From NCBI GenBank assembly GCA_034434695.1, contig DAOTYY010000050.1, positions 1 through 64,000 on the forward strand: a stretch of 64,000 bases of DNA, given 5' to 3'. Shown here one piece after another: positions 9,096-18,067 of the stretch. The notes beneath the pieces were generated by a model. The model was given only the letters and a program-made list of their open reading frames with translations, made no database searches and was not told the origin of the DNA. Origin of the DNA: DYEC01 sp034434695. Its GTDB lineage: Bacteria; Chloroflexota; Anaerolineae; Anaerolineales; Anaerolineaceae. Position numbers and translations under genes: made by a program. Every line of letters begins with the position of its first letter. Positions within the stretch are counted from its first letter, which is position 1.

Positions 9096-11120
9096 ATGCG
9101 GTCACCGAAATTTAGGACGGGATCAATACCTTGGGCTATCCTAGTTTTTTGTCTGGCAGCCTTTGGTATTTTAGTGCCGTTTTTGGGATTCTATTGGGAT
9201 GACTGGCCAATGATGTGGTTCGCCCACGCATTTGGGCCGTTAGGCTACCCTGCAGCATTTTCAGGCGATCGTCCCTTTCTGGCAGGAATTTATATAATAA
9301 CCACCGCTGTCCTGAAAACGATTCCCTGGCAGTGGCAGATTTTAGGCATTCTAAGCCGCTGGTTAACGGCGGTTGTCCTGTGGTGGTCTTTGGGCCACCT
9401 TTGGCCCAATCATCGGCAACAAGTTGCATGGGTCGCTATTCTATTTGCAATCTACCCGGGCTTCAAGCAACAACCCATTTCGGTTGTTTATAGCAATGGC
9501 TTGTTTTTGCTTGCCAGCTACATCGCATCTTTTGGGTTCATGTTCCGGGCATTGCAAACACCGAAACGATACGCACTCTACACCGCCTTGGCAATTACCA
9601 GTTATCTAGCCTGCACACTTGCAACCGAATACTATCTTGGGCTTGATCTATTACGTCCTGTCTTCATCTGGCTAATGATTGGGGAGGATGCACTTTCCCA
9701 AAAACAACGTATTCAAAAAACCTTCTGGCACTGGTTCCCATATCTGGCTACATTGATCGTTTACTTAATCTGGCGAGTAGCAATATTCCAATTCCCTACT
9801 TACAAACCTGAACTGGTTGGAGAACTGAGACACAACCCACTAAGCGTATTCTTTTATCTGATGTGGAGAATAGTCCAGGATATTTATAAATCTGGCTGGC
9901 TGGCATGGACTGAGCCTTTCCGGTTTCCCGTTAGTGAAGACTTTACGACCACTGCCTCCACACTTTTCTGGGTGGTGGTTTTTATTGCCCTGCCGCTGAC
10001 CTGGTTCTACTTGAGCCGCCTGAAAGTGGACAACGAGCAAAATGCAGCCTCAACACTTTGGGGGAAGCAAGAACTGATTGTCGGTGTAATCGCACTAACG
10101 GTCGCCGGTGTCCCATTTTGGGTCACCAATCTTCCCCTTGAACTTCACTTTCCCTACGACCGCTTTAGCCTGGTATTTATGTTGGGTGGGTGTATTTTTA
10201 TCGTTGCCCTGATTGATTGGTTGATCAAAGAGTATTATCAAAAAATTGTCATCTTAAGTCTGATTATCTCGATGACAATTGGTTCCCATTTCGAAAACGC
10301 CAACACATATCGAAGGGAATGGATAACACAAAAAGACATGTTTTGGCAATTAACCTGGCGGGTGCCAGGTTTGAAACCGGGGACTTATTTGCTTACTCAT
10401 GCTTTGCCCATGACTTATTACAGTGATAACTCTTTGACGGCTCCGCTCAATTGGATTTATGCGCCGGAAACAAACTCTCCAACGTTGCCTTACTATCTTG
10501 CATTCTCGACCGTTCGGCTGGGCGGAAGTCTTCCGGGATATGAAGAAGGGCTGCCCATTACACAGAGGTTCCGCAGTACAACCTTCAAAGGTTCAACCTC
10601 TGAAATTCTTGTTTTCTTTTATTCGCCTCCCGCCTGTCTGCGCGTGATCGATCCAAAACGCGATAAGGACCTTCCAATCTTTCCAAAAGAACTTGCCGAA
10701 GCTATACCAGCCTCGCATCTCAGCCAAATTATCACCACCCCCCCCACCCCCGCACAGCCTCCACAGGAGATCTTCGGTCAGGAACCTGACCACGAATGGT
10801 GTTATTATTTCCAAAAAGCTGAACTGGCGCGCCAGCAGGGAGACTGGGAAGAGGTAGTCAGGCTTGGGAATGAAGCTTTTCAGCTGGGTTTCAGTCCTTC
10901 GGAGGGCGCTGAGCTATTCGCTTTTATTGAAGGATATGCATACACTGCAAACTGGAAACGTGCTATTGAGTTAATCAATCTGGCACATGATAAGAATCAC
11001 AATTTACAGATTCCATTGTGCAAGCTCATGCTAAAATTACAAAACGAAACCAGCCCGACTCAGGAATTTCTAAAGCAAATCCGGGAAGCAAGGATTTCTC
11101 TTGACTGTCCTGAGCAGTAA
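9096..11120 (+). CDS. Large membrane protein with C-terminal TPR-like soluble domain
   Basis: About 674 residues. The first about 430 hold some ten membrane helices, with an acidic WDDWPMMW segment in the first external loop. A conserved acidic loop after the first helix is typical of GT-C glycosyltransferases that use lipid-linked sugars. The last about 240 residues are soluble, with helical pairs (KAELARQQGDWEEVVRLGNE, EGYAYTANWKRAIELINLAH) like TPR repeats. I chose the ATG at 9096; an upstream TTG (9006) is possible but would add 30 residues without a membrane segment. The gene is first in a glycan cluster that continues with a GT2 glycosyltransferase 14 nt downstream. Confidence 0.7.
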   Translation: MRSPKFRTGSIPWAILVFCLAAFGILVPFLGFYWDDWPMMWFAHAFGPLGYPAAFSGDRPFLAGIYIITTAVLKTIPWQWQILGILSRWLTAVVLWWSLGHLWPNHRQQVAWVAILFAIYPGFKQQPISVVYSNGLFLLASYIASFGFMFRALQTPKRYALYTALAITSYLACTLATEYYLGLDLLRPVFIWLMIGEDALSQKQRIQKTFWHWFPYLATLIVYLIWRVAIFQFPTYKPELVGELRHNPLSVFFYLMWRIVQDIYKSGWLAWTEPFRFPVSEDFTTTASTLFWVVVFIALPLTWFYLSRLKVDNEQNAASTLWGKQELIVGVIALTVAGVPFWVTNLPLELHFPYDRFSLVFMLGGCIFIVALIDWLIKEYYQKIVILSLIISMTIGSHFENANTYRREWITQKDMFWQLTWRVPGLKPGTYLLTHALPMTYYSDNSLTAPLNWIYAPETNSPTLPYYLAFSTVRLGGSLPGYEEGLPITQRFRSTTFKGSTSEILVFFYSPPACLRVIDPKRDKDLPIFPKELAEAIPASHLSQIITTPPTPAQPPQEIFGQEPDHEWCYYFQKAELARQQGDWEEVVRLGNEAFQLGFSPSEGAELFAFIEGYAYTANWKRAIELINLAHDKNHNLQIPLCKLMLKLQNETSPTQEFLKQIREARISLDCPEQ

Positions 11121-11134
11121 CACACGTGGTAAAA

Positions 11135-12115
11135 ATGAACCTGAACTCAGAAAGTATTAACAAAAGAGTTTCCTGTTCGGTTGTCATACCGGTCTATAAC
11201 AGTGAATCTACTCTTCAACTCTTGATGAAACGTCTAGAACAAACATTATCCAAGATTGCCGAAGAATACGAGGTCATTCTTGTTAACGACGGTAGTCAAG
11301 ATCAAAGCTGGCAAATCATCGAAACATTGAGTCATCAGCATTCCTGGATTGTTGGGATTAATCTGATGCGCAACTATGGACAACATAATGCGCTGTTGTG
11401 TGGCGTGCGCACGGCGCGCTACCCAATCTGTGTTACGATGGATGACGATCTGCAACATCCACCAGAAGAAATTCCAAAGCTGATTGCTAAGCTACAGGAA
11501 GGACACGATGTGGTTTATGGAATCCCCAATAAGTTGCCGCATTCCCTCTGGCGCAATTTCTTCTCTTATGTGACCAAACGAATCCTGGCATTTATTATGA
11601 ATGTCAAAACCGTAAAAGATATCGGCTCTTTTCGGGCATTCCGCACCGATTTGCGTAAAGCTTTTTCTCGTTATCAAAGTCCTGGTGTGATTCTGGATGC
11701 ACTGCTTTCCTGGGGAACAGTTCGGTTCTCCAGCGTGACAATTGAAGCAAACCCTCGAGAACAAGGAAAATCAAACTACAATTTTGCAAAACTAGTCGGG
11801 CAAGCGCTCTTGATTCTTACCGGTTTCAGCACTGTGCCGCTCCGCTTTGCAAGCTGGTTGGGATTCTTTGCCACGCTATTTGGTATTGCCATTTTTTTGT
11901 ACGTAGTAATCACTTACTTAGCCGCTGGCAGCATTCCGGGCTTCCCATTTCTAGCTTCAATCATCTCGATCTTTAGCGGCACACAATTGTTTGCTCTTGG
12001 CATTTTTGGAGAGTATCTGGCGCGTGTGTTTGATAGAAGCATGGAACACCCTGCTTACATCGTAGAGGTTGTGATACGAGACGGAAAGATCATTGGTCTG
12101 GACGATGTAGAATGA
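11135..12115 (+). CDS. GT2 glycosyltransferase, polyprenyl-phosphate type
   Basis: About 326 residues. SVVIPVYNSESTL starts the GT-A fold, LVNDGSQDQSW and MDDDLQHPPEE carry the nucleotide- and metal-binding acids, and two C-terminal membrane helices (about 233-255 and 265-290) follow. This layout is that of DPM1/GtrB/ArnC-type enzymes, which attach a sugar to undecaprenyl phosphate. The product would suit the GT-C-like protein encoded just upstream. Start uncertain: ATG 11135 or GTG 11126, neither with a clear ribosome binding site. The next gene overlaps it by 4 nt (ATGA). Confidence 0.88.
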   Translation: MNLNSESINKRVSCSVVIPVYNSESTLQLLMKRLEQTLSKIAEEYEVILVNDGSQDQSWQIIETLSHQHSWIVGINLMRNYGQHNALLCGVRTARYPICVTMDDDLQHPPEEIPKLIAKLQEGHDVVYGIPNKLPHSLWRNFFSYVTKRILAFIMNVKTVKDIGSFRAFRTDLRKAFSRYQSPGVILDALLSWGTVRFSSVTIEANPREQGKSNYNFAKLVGQALLILTGFSTVPLRFASWLGFFATLFGIAIFLYVVITYLAAGSIPGFPFLASIISIFSGTQLFALGIFGEYLARVFDRSMEHPAYIVEVVIRDGKIIGLDDVE

Positions 12116-12819
12116 AGTGCGTCATCCTGCAGCCTTCCTATATTCCCTGGCGAGGTTACTTTCACCAAATTGCCAAAGCCGACGTGTTTGTATTTTATGA
12201 CGATGTTCAGTTTGACCGGCGTGGCTGGAGAAACCGCAACCGAATCAAGACCCCTCAAGGAGTACGTTGGCTAACTATCCCTGTGCATAGTAAGGGCTAT
12301 CAGATTAAGCACACTCCCATCAACCAGATACGCATCGCTTGGGAACACCCCTGGAACGAGGAACACTGGAAAACGATCAAATTCTCATACAGCAAAGCCC
12401 CCTTTTTCAGCCAATATGTACGCTTATTCGAGCAGTTTTACCAAAGGCACGATGAATATCTGGCTGATTTTTGCATTGACTTTACCATTGCACTGGCAAA
12501 AGAGTTGGGAATCACAAAAACCCGCTTCATACGGTCATCAGAACTGAGGGTGAGCGGCACAAAAACCGATCGCTTGTTGAACATCCTCAAACTCCTAAAA
12601 GCCACTCGTTATATCACTGGGCCAGCCGCTCAAAACTACTTGGAAGAAGACAAATTCCAACAAGCAAACATTGACTTAGAATACATGCACTACGATTACC
12701 CTGAATACCCTCAGCTCTATCCCCCTTATGACCCGCAGGTTTCTATCCTAGACTTGCTGGTTATGACCGGACAGAATGCTCTCGATTACATTATTGGGAA
12801 AAAACATGACGAATTTTGA
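12112..12819 (+). CDS. WbqC family protein
   Basis: 235 residues beginning MKCVILQPSYIPWRGYFHQI, the hallmark of the WbqC/WbmP-like family found in O-antigen and surface-glycan clusters. YDDVQFDRRGWRNRNRI is the second conserved block. The biochemical role of the family is poorly known; some members sit beside amino-sugar modification genes, as here with a WecE-like aminotransferase. Translation is coupled to the glycosyltransferase gene through an ATGA overlap. Confidence 0.88.
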   Translation: MKCVILQPSYIPWRGYFHQIAKADVFVFYDDVQFDRRGWRNRNRIKTPQGVRWLTIPVHSKGYQIKHTPINQIRIAWEHPWNEEHWKTIKFSYSKAPFFSQYVRLFEQFYQRHDEYLADFCIDFTIALAKELGITKTRFIRSSELRVSGTKTDRLLNILKLLKATRYITGPAAQNYLEEDKFQQANIDLEYMHYDYPEYPQLYPPYDPQVSILDLLVMTGQNALDYIIGKKHDEF

Positions 12820-13444
12820 AGACAACCTGCATCAGGTCAAAGCTTATTTTGAAGATAAACTGACCACCTACGGAGCAACCGCGCAAGGCGCAGATTGGAA
12901 TTCCCCACAATCACAAGAGACACGTTTTGACCAGTTAATTAAAATCATCTGCGAAGTCTCGGGGTTCTCAATCCTCGACTATGGCTGCGGTTATGGCGCT
13001 TTAGCAGATTACCTGCGCCTGAAAGGGTTTGAATATACGCTGTATGTCGGCTATGACATCCTGGAACCAATGATACAAACTGCCCGGCAACTTCATGCAG
13101 GAATGAAGCAAGTAACTTTCACCAGTGATTTTGAGCAAGTCCCTGCGGTAGATTATGCAGTTGCCAGCGGTGTATTCAATATCCGTCTCAATGCCAGCTA
13201 TGAAGAGTGGACTGAATACACTCTCACCTGTTTAGAAAAATTAAACACTCTGACCAGCAAAGGCTTTTCCGCCAATTTTCTGACAAAGTACTCAGATAAA
13301 GATCGCATGGAAGAACGCCCAGATTTATATTTTGCTGATCCATGTTTTTTGTTTGATTATTGCAAAAGACATTTCTCCAAAAATATAGCGCTTTTACACG
13401 ACTACGATCTGTATGACTTTACCATTCTGGTAAGGAAATCATAA
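12806..13444 (+). CDS. SAM-dependent methyltransferase
   Basis: About 212 residues. ILDYGCGYGALADYL is the class I SAM-binding motif, followed by YVGYDILEPMIQTAR (acidic end of strand 2) and a FNIR segment in the catalytic region. The start overlaps the end of the WbqC gene by 14 nt; an earlier start at 12776 is open but would only lengthen the overlap. Probably methylates a sugar or lipid-linked glycan of the same cluster; the substrate is not visible in the sequence. Confidence 0.82.
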   Translation: MTNFEDNLHQVKAYFEDKLTTYGATAQGADWNSPQSQETRFDQLIKIICEVSGFSILDYGCGYGALADYLRLKGFEYTLYVGYDILEPMIQTARQLHAGMKQVTFTSDFEQVPAVDYAVASGVFNIRLNASYEEWTEYTLTCLEKLNTLTSKGFSANFLTKYSDKDRMEERPDLYFADPCFLFDYCKRHFSKNIALLHDYDLYDFTILVRKS

Positions 13445-13462
13445 CTACAGGATCAGAGCCTT

Positions 13463-14602
13463 ATGACCGCCATCAAAATTGACTTCAACAAGCCAGACCG
13501 AGTTGGAAAAGAACTGGAATATGCAGCTCAGGCTTATGAAAAAGCTCATATATCAGGCGATGGACATTTTACAAAGTTGAGTCAGAATATCCTTGAGCAG
13601 ACACTGGGTGTACCCAAAGTTTTGTTAACTCCCTCTTGTACCCATGCGCTTGAAATGGCTGCCTTGTTACTGGATATTCAAGCGGGGGATGAAGTTATCG
13701 TCCCAGATTTTACTTTTGTATCCACTATTAACGCTTTCGTATTACGCGGCGCGAAACCAGTATTCATTGATATCCGACCAGACACCTTGAATCTGGACGA
13801 AAATCTTTTAGAAAGCCACATTTCCCCCCGCACAAAAGCAATCATTCCAGTTCATTATGCTGGTGTGGGCTGTGAAATGGATAGAATTCTGGAAATCACT
13901 GACCGATACCGCATACCTGTTGTGGAAGATAATGCTCACGGGCTTTTCGGAAAATACAAGGGGAAATTTTTAGGTACTTTTGGCGTTCTGGCAACCCAGA
14001 GTTTTCATGAGACGAAAAACGTCTCTTGCGGTGAAGGCGGCGCCTTGATCATCAATGACCCGGCTTTCATTGAACGCGCCGAAATCATCCGTGAAAAAGG
14101 TACCAACCGTAGCCGTTTTTTCAGAGGAATGGTGGATAAATACACATGGGTAGATATCGGCTCCAGTTATCTCCTCTCCGATATTCTGGCAGCAATCCTC
14201 TATGCACAATTAGAAAAATATCAGATGATTCAGTCTCGACGAAAACAAATCTGGGATTACTATTACACTAACCTGATCACATGGAGTGAAAAAAATTGTG
14301 TACGCTTACCCATCGTCCCCGAACACTGCGAACAGGCATATCACATGTTCTATATCTTGCTGCCAGACCTCTCAACCCGTCAGGCACTCATTCAGCACTT
14401 AAGAGAGCGGGGGATTGTTGCGGTTTTCCATTATCAACCGTTACATCTTTCTGAAATGGGAAGAAGGTTCGGAGGAAAACCTCAAGACTGTCCTGTCACA
14501 GAAAAAGTTGCCGATCAGTTGCTCAGGCTACCTTTTTACAACACTATAAGCCGGCAGGAACAAGATATAGTGATTCAGGCGCTTTATGACTTTAGACACT
14601 GA
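13463..14602 (+). CDS. wecE: dTDP-4-amino-4,6-dideoxygalactose transaminase
   Basis: 379 residues, PLP-dependent DegT/DnrJ/EryC1/StrS fold. Long stretches match E. coli WecE as I recall it: VLLTPSCTHALEMAALLLDI, DEVIVPDFTFVSTINAFVLR, AIIPVHYAGVGCEMD, SFHETKN with the PLP-binding Lys185, and REKGTNRSRFFRG. It makes dTDP-4-amino-4,6-dideoxy-galactose from the 4-keto sugar. The dTDP-glucose needed would come from the RfbA encoded at 22 kb. Last gene of the glycan cluster; its end converges on the Lgt-like region. Confidence 0.92.
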   Translation: MTAIKIDFNKPDRVGKELEYAAQAYEKAHISGDGHFTKLSQNILEQTLGVPKVLLTPSCTHALEMAALLLDIQAGDEVIVPDFTFVSTINAFVLRGAKPVFIDIRPDTLNLDENLLESHISPRTKAIIPVHYAGVGCEMDRILEITDRYRIPVVEDNAHGLFGKYKGKFLGTFGVLATQSFHETKNVSCGEGGALIINDPAFIERAEIIREKGTNRSRFFRGMVDKYTWVDIGSSYLLSDILAAILYAQLEKYQMIQSRRKQIWDYYYTNLITWSEKNCVRLPIVPEHCEQAYHMFYILLPDLSTRQALIQHLRERGIVAVFHYQPLHLSEMGRRFGGKPQDCPVTEKVADQLLRLPFYNTISRQEQDIVIQALYDFRH

Positions 14603-14613
14603 GCCAGTACAAC

Positions 14614-14799
14614 TCAAAGAAGGTTCGCTGGATTTTCTGTTTCCGTCTGCTGCCGTCGCCCAATCAGCCATAAAGACAGCGCCAGTACCAACCAAGCAGT
14701 AACCTGCCCTGCACGCACCACTCCAAACCAACGAATACCCTCCGCACGGAAGGTATCCAGCAGTAAGTTCGCAGCCGCACTCAAGGCAACAAACTTCAA
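14614..14799 (-). pseudogene. Separated C-terminal part of the Lgt-like gene
   Basis: The minus-strand frame encodes about 61 residues (KFVALSAAANLLLDTFRAEG..., then a membrane helix and IGRRQQTET). It is what the end of a prolipoprotein diacylglyceryl transferase looks like: a helix, a short charged loop and the last helix. It is in the +1 frame relative to the upstream gene. Adding one T to the T6 run (A6 at 14798-14803 on the plus strand) would join ...RGVLF directly to LKFVAL. It has only a TTG as possible start and no ribosome binding site of its own. Confidence 0.6.
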
Positions 14800-15377
14800 A
14801 AAAGAACTCCTCTCTTTTGTCGCTCGATAGTCTCCTGACGAAACTTGAGAGGCAAAACCAAATAAAGAATCAGCATCGCCGCCAACGTTTCATAAATTTG
14901 AACGGGATGTCGTACTGCACCCCAAAGTTCAATTCCCCATGGTAAACGAGTTTCGATGCCGTAAGCATTCCCTGAAGCAAGATGAGCTAACCCAAGCGAA
15001 ACCGCAAACACCGCAAAACCTGGTGTCAATGCATCCAGCGTTGACCAGAAAGACATTTTGCGCTTTTGCCCATAAATCAATGCAACGATCAAAGCTACTG
15101 TCACTCCGCCTTCAAAATCCAACAAAAATGGCCTGAGCGAAAGAATATCTAACGGATTCGCAAGAAATGCCTGCGGGAACTTGAGAAAATACAACAAACG
15201 CGCTCCCACCAGACCCGATAACAGACTCCACAACGTCAGGTTTTCTAACTGCTTGGTTGAGATTGAAAAGCGTTCAGCGAATTTTTCGATCAGCATCACC
15301 CCCACCCAGATACCCAATAAAATCAACAAATCCGGGGTTTGCAGGGCAACTCGACCAACATGCAAAACAGGAAACAT
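14796..15377 (-). CDS. Lgt-like membrane protein, frameshifted near its 3' end
   Basis: 193 residues up to a TGA just after a T6 run. It has several membrane helices and the Lgt landmarks DFEGGVTVALIVALIYG and RHPVQIYET (the HPxQxYE motif). Lgt moves diacylglycerol from phosphatidylglycerol to the lipobox Cys of prolipoproteins. In this protein the usual GRxGNFxN...G signature is replaced by LAHLASGNAYGIET, so the Arg/Asn residues expected there are absent. It is probably a paralogue with another or lost function. Its start lies 4 nt after the tlpA stop, so the two are co-transcribed. Confidence 0.75.
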   Translation of the reverse strand: MFPVLHVGRVALQTPDLLILLGIWVGVMLIEKFAERFSISTKQLENLTLWSLLSGLVGARLLYFLKFPQAFLANPLDILSLRPFLLDFEGGVTVALIVALIYGQKRKMSFWSTLDALTPGFAVFAVSLGLAHLASGNAYGIETRLPWGIELWGAVRHPVQIYETLAAMLILYLVLPLKFRQETIERQKRGVLF

Positions 15378-15381
15378 CTCT

Positions 15382-15945
15382 CTATTCCCCTTGACTTAGT
15401 TTTTCAACCTCAGTAATCAATAGCGTCTCAGACATTGGCCCACCGATAATGACATTCTGTATTTGTCCATTGCGATCGAGAAAGAAAGTGGTCGGCAATG
15501 CGTTTACCCTATATCGGGAAGTAACTGAACCATCTAAGTCCCAAACTATTAAGAAGGTGATCGCATTCTCTCTGAGAAAACGGCTGGCAATTGGCTGATG
15601 ATCACCAGCGGTATTGTTAACACCCAACACTATCACTTGATCAGCATATCGCTTGTGGATTTTCTCCAAGGCTGGCATCTCAGCTTTACAAGGCAAACAC
15701 CAGCTTGCCCAAAAGTTCAAGATGATTGGCTTCCCCTGCAACTCAGCAAGATGTATGCTCTGACCATCTTCTGTACTTAATTGAAAATCGGGCGCCTGAA
15801 AACCCGTACGTGGTGCAGCGAGGGTATTCTTCTCTTCAGTAGTGGCAAAAAACAATGAGCTAACTACGATCCAACCTGTAGCAAGCACCAAAATAATCAA
15901 AACAAAAATCTTCCAATATTTATCACTTTTCGACAAATTTCTCAT
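15382..15945 (-). CDS. TlpA/ResA-type membrane-anchored thioredoxin
   Basis: 187 residues: one N-terminal membrane anchor (about 12-33), then a thioredoxin fold with WASWCLPCKAEMP (CxxC active site near residue 83) and the cis-Pro segment NALPTTFF. It acts outside the membrane, typically reducing disulfides of c-type cytochrome precursors or other exported proteins. The pairing with an Lgt-like gene 4 nt downstream suggests a shared role in envelope protein maturation. The promoter leaves only about 8 nt between the -10 box and the ATG. Confidence 0.9.
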   Translation of the reverse strand: MRNLSKSDKYWKIFVLIILVLATGWIVVSSLFFATTEEKNTLAAPRTGFQAPDFQLSTEDGQSIHLAELQGKPIILNFWASWCLPCKAEMPALEKIHKRYADQVIVLGVNNTAGDHQPIASRFLRENAITFLIVWDLDGSVTSRYRVNALPTTFFLDRNGQIQNVIIGGPMSETLLITEVEKLSQGE

Positions 15946-15953
15946 AGTACTTA

Positions 15954-15982
15954 ATCCTATGGGAACACAACTGTCCTGTCAA
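15954..15982 (-). promoter_or_regulatory. Promoter of the tlpA-lgt-like operon
   Basis: On the minus strand: TTGACA (15982-15977), 17-nt spacer, TAGGAT (15959-15954). The ATG begins 8 nt after the -10 box, so the transcript would carry almost no leader. Confidence 0.7.
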
Positions 15983-16042
15983 GTTAAAACCTCACCCAGC
16001 ATGGTAAAATAAAACGCAAAACTAACCGCTGGAGAAGTCATC

Positions 16043-18067
16043 ATGCCTCCAAGAAACGAAATTGAACAAAAAGCAATCAATACGATCCGCTTCCTATCCG
16101 CTGACGGCGTACAACAGGCAAATTCTGGGCACCCAGGTTTGCCGATGGGTTGTGCTGCCATAGCGTTCACAATATGGACCCGTCATCTGCGGCACAATCC
16201 GGCAAATCCGAACTGGTACAATCGTGACCGCTTTATCTTATCCGGCGGACACGGTTCAATGCTTTTATACTCTTTACTACATCTGACAGGCTATGACCTG
16301 CCGCTGGAAGAACTCAAGCGATTTCGCCAATGGAGAAGCCGAACTCCCGGTCATCCAGAATATGGACTGACCCCCGGCGTTGAAACAACCACCGGACCTT
16401 TGGGACAGGGATTTTCCAATGGCGTTGGCATGGCTATTGCAGAAGCACACCTGGCTGCTGAATTCAACCGTCCAGGTTTCCCGATTATTGACCACTATGT
16501 TTATGCCATCGTGACTGACGGAGACCTGATGGAAGGCGTGGCTTCTGAGGCGGCATCTCTGGCGGGACATTTAAAGCTCGGCAAGCTGATTTACCTGTAT
16601 GACGATAACCGTATTTCCATTGACGGTTCCACTGATCTGGCATTTACAGAAGACCGCGCCGGGCGTTTCGCCGCCTACGGCTGGCATGTACTGAATGTTC
16701 AGGATGGTAATGATGTAGAAGAAATTGATCGTGCTATTCAGGAAGCCAAAACAGACCCGCGTCCCTCTTTAATTATCTGCCGCACCCACATCGGATATGG
16801 GTTGCCCACCCGACAGGATACAAATAAGGCACATGGCGAACCGCCGGGTGATGAGGAACTGGATGGCGCAAAACTTAAGCTGGGCTGGCCCATTCAACCG
16901 CGTTTTTATATCCCTGAAGATGTGCGAGAATTCTTCCAACAGGCTATCACCAATGGCAAGAAGTGGGAAGAAGAATGGCAACAACAATTCGAGACATACC
17001 GTCAGAATTACCCTGATATGGCAAAAGAACTTGAGCGCCGCTTAAGTGGAGTCTTGCCTGAGGGATGGGATCAGGATTTGCCTGAATTTGCTGCAGACGC
17101 TAAAGGGATAGCCACCCGCGCCGCTTCGGGAAAAGTCATCAATGCCCTTGCCAAACGTGTTCCAGAACTGATGGGTGGCTCAGCGGATTTAACACCCTCA
17201 ACAAACACATGGATACAGGATAGCTCCTCTTTTCAGGCAAACAGCCCAGAAGGAAGAAACATTCACTTTGGTGTGCGTGAACATGCGATGGGTGCCATAG
17301 TTAACGGCATAGCACTGCATAAAGGATTGATCCCATTTGGTGCTACTTTTCTGGTTTTTTCAGACTATATGCGCCCTGCCGTTCGCCTTTCTGCCTTGTC
17401 TCATATTCCCTCGATTTGGGTTTTCACCCATGACAGCATTGGCTTAGGCGAAGATGGACCCACACACCAGCCAGTCGAACACTTGGCAGCACTACGGGCA
17501 ATTCCCAATCTCGTAGTTATCCGTCCAGCCGATGCCAATGAAGTTCGCGAAGCTTGGAAAGTTGCTATTCGTCATCGCTCAGGACCAACCGCTATCGCAC
17601 TCAGCCGACAGGCTACGCCCGTGCTGGATAGAACAGGACTGGCACCTGCCAGTATGCTATCCAAAGGGGCGTACATCCTGACTGATCTTGGCGGTGCAAA
17701 ACCTCAACTGATTCTTATGGCTTCCGGCACCGAGGTAGCCTTGATTTACGAGGCAGCACTTCGGTTAGTTTCCGAAGGTCTCAATGTTCGCGTCGTTTCT
17801 TTTCCGAGCTGGGAGCTTTTTGAGCAACAGGATGCAGCGTATCAGGACAGTGTGTTGCCACAGGATATACCCACACGACTGGCTGTCGAGATGGGGGTAC
17901 CTCAGGGCTGGGAACGCTGGGTCGGACCTGATGGAAAAGTGATCGGGCTGAATCAATTTGGTGCTTCAGCGCCCTACAAAACCCTTATGAAAGAATATGG
18001 TTTTTCTGTAGACAACATCGTCGAACAAGCTAAAAAATTATTGGGGATTTTTGATGATGAGCTCTAA
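16043..18067 (+). CDS. tkt: Transketolase
   Basis: 674 residues, the normal length. It moves two-carbon units between pentose and hexose phosphates using thiamine diphosphate. Visible features: SGHPGLPMG and HGSMLLYSLLHLTGYDLP (substrate and TPP region), VTDGDLMEG...YDDN (TPP/metal motif), and in the second half FGVREHAMG with the catalytic Glu and THDSIGLGEDGPTHQP. First gene of an operon with rpiB and the tal-pgi fusion; rpiB overlaps its end. Confidence 0.97.
   Translation: MPPRNEIEQKAINTIRFLSADGVQQANSGHPGLPMGCAAIAFTIWTRHLRHNPANPNWYNRDRFILSGGHGSMLLYSLLHLTGYDLPLEELKRFRQWRSRTPGHPEYGLTPGVETTTGPLGQGFSNGVGMAIAEAHLAAEFNRPGFPIIDHYVYAIVTDGDLMEGVASEAASLAGHLKLGKLIYLYDDNRISIDGSTDLAFTEDRAGRFAAYGWHVLNVQDGNDVEEIDRAIQEAKTDPRPSLIICRTHIGYGLPTRQDTNKAHGEPPGDEELDGAKLKLGWPIQPRFYIPEDVREFFQQAITNGKKWEEEWQQQFETYRQNYPDMAKELERRLSGVLPEGWDQDLPEFAADAKGIATRAASGKVINALAKRVPELMGGSADLTPSTNTWIQDSSSFQANSPEGRNIHFGVREHAMGAIVNGIALHKGLIPFGATFLVFSDYMRPAVRLSALSHIPSIWVFTHDSIGLGEDGPTHQPVEHLAALRAIPNLVVIRPADANEVREAWKVAIRHRSGPTAIALSRQATPVLDRTGLAPASMLSKGAYILTDLGGAKPQLILMASGTEVALIYEAALRLVSEGLNVRVVSFPSWELFEQQDAAYQDSVLPQDIPTRLAVEMGVPQGWERWVGPDGKVIGLNQFGASAPYKTLMKEYGFSVDNIVEQAKKLLGIFDDEL

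Noticed and set aside
14528..14731. 67-codon minus-strand frame at the wecE end
   Set aside because: It overlaps wecE and the better Lgt-like C-terminal frame; no ribosome binding site.
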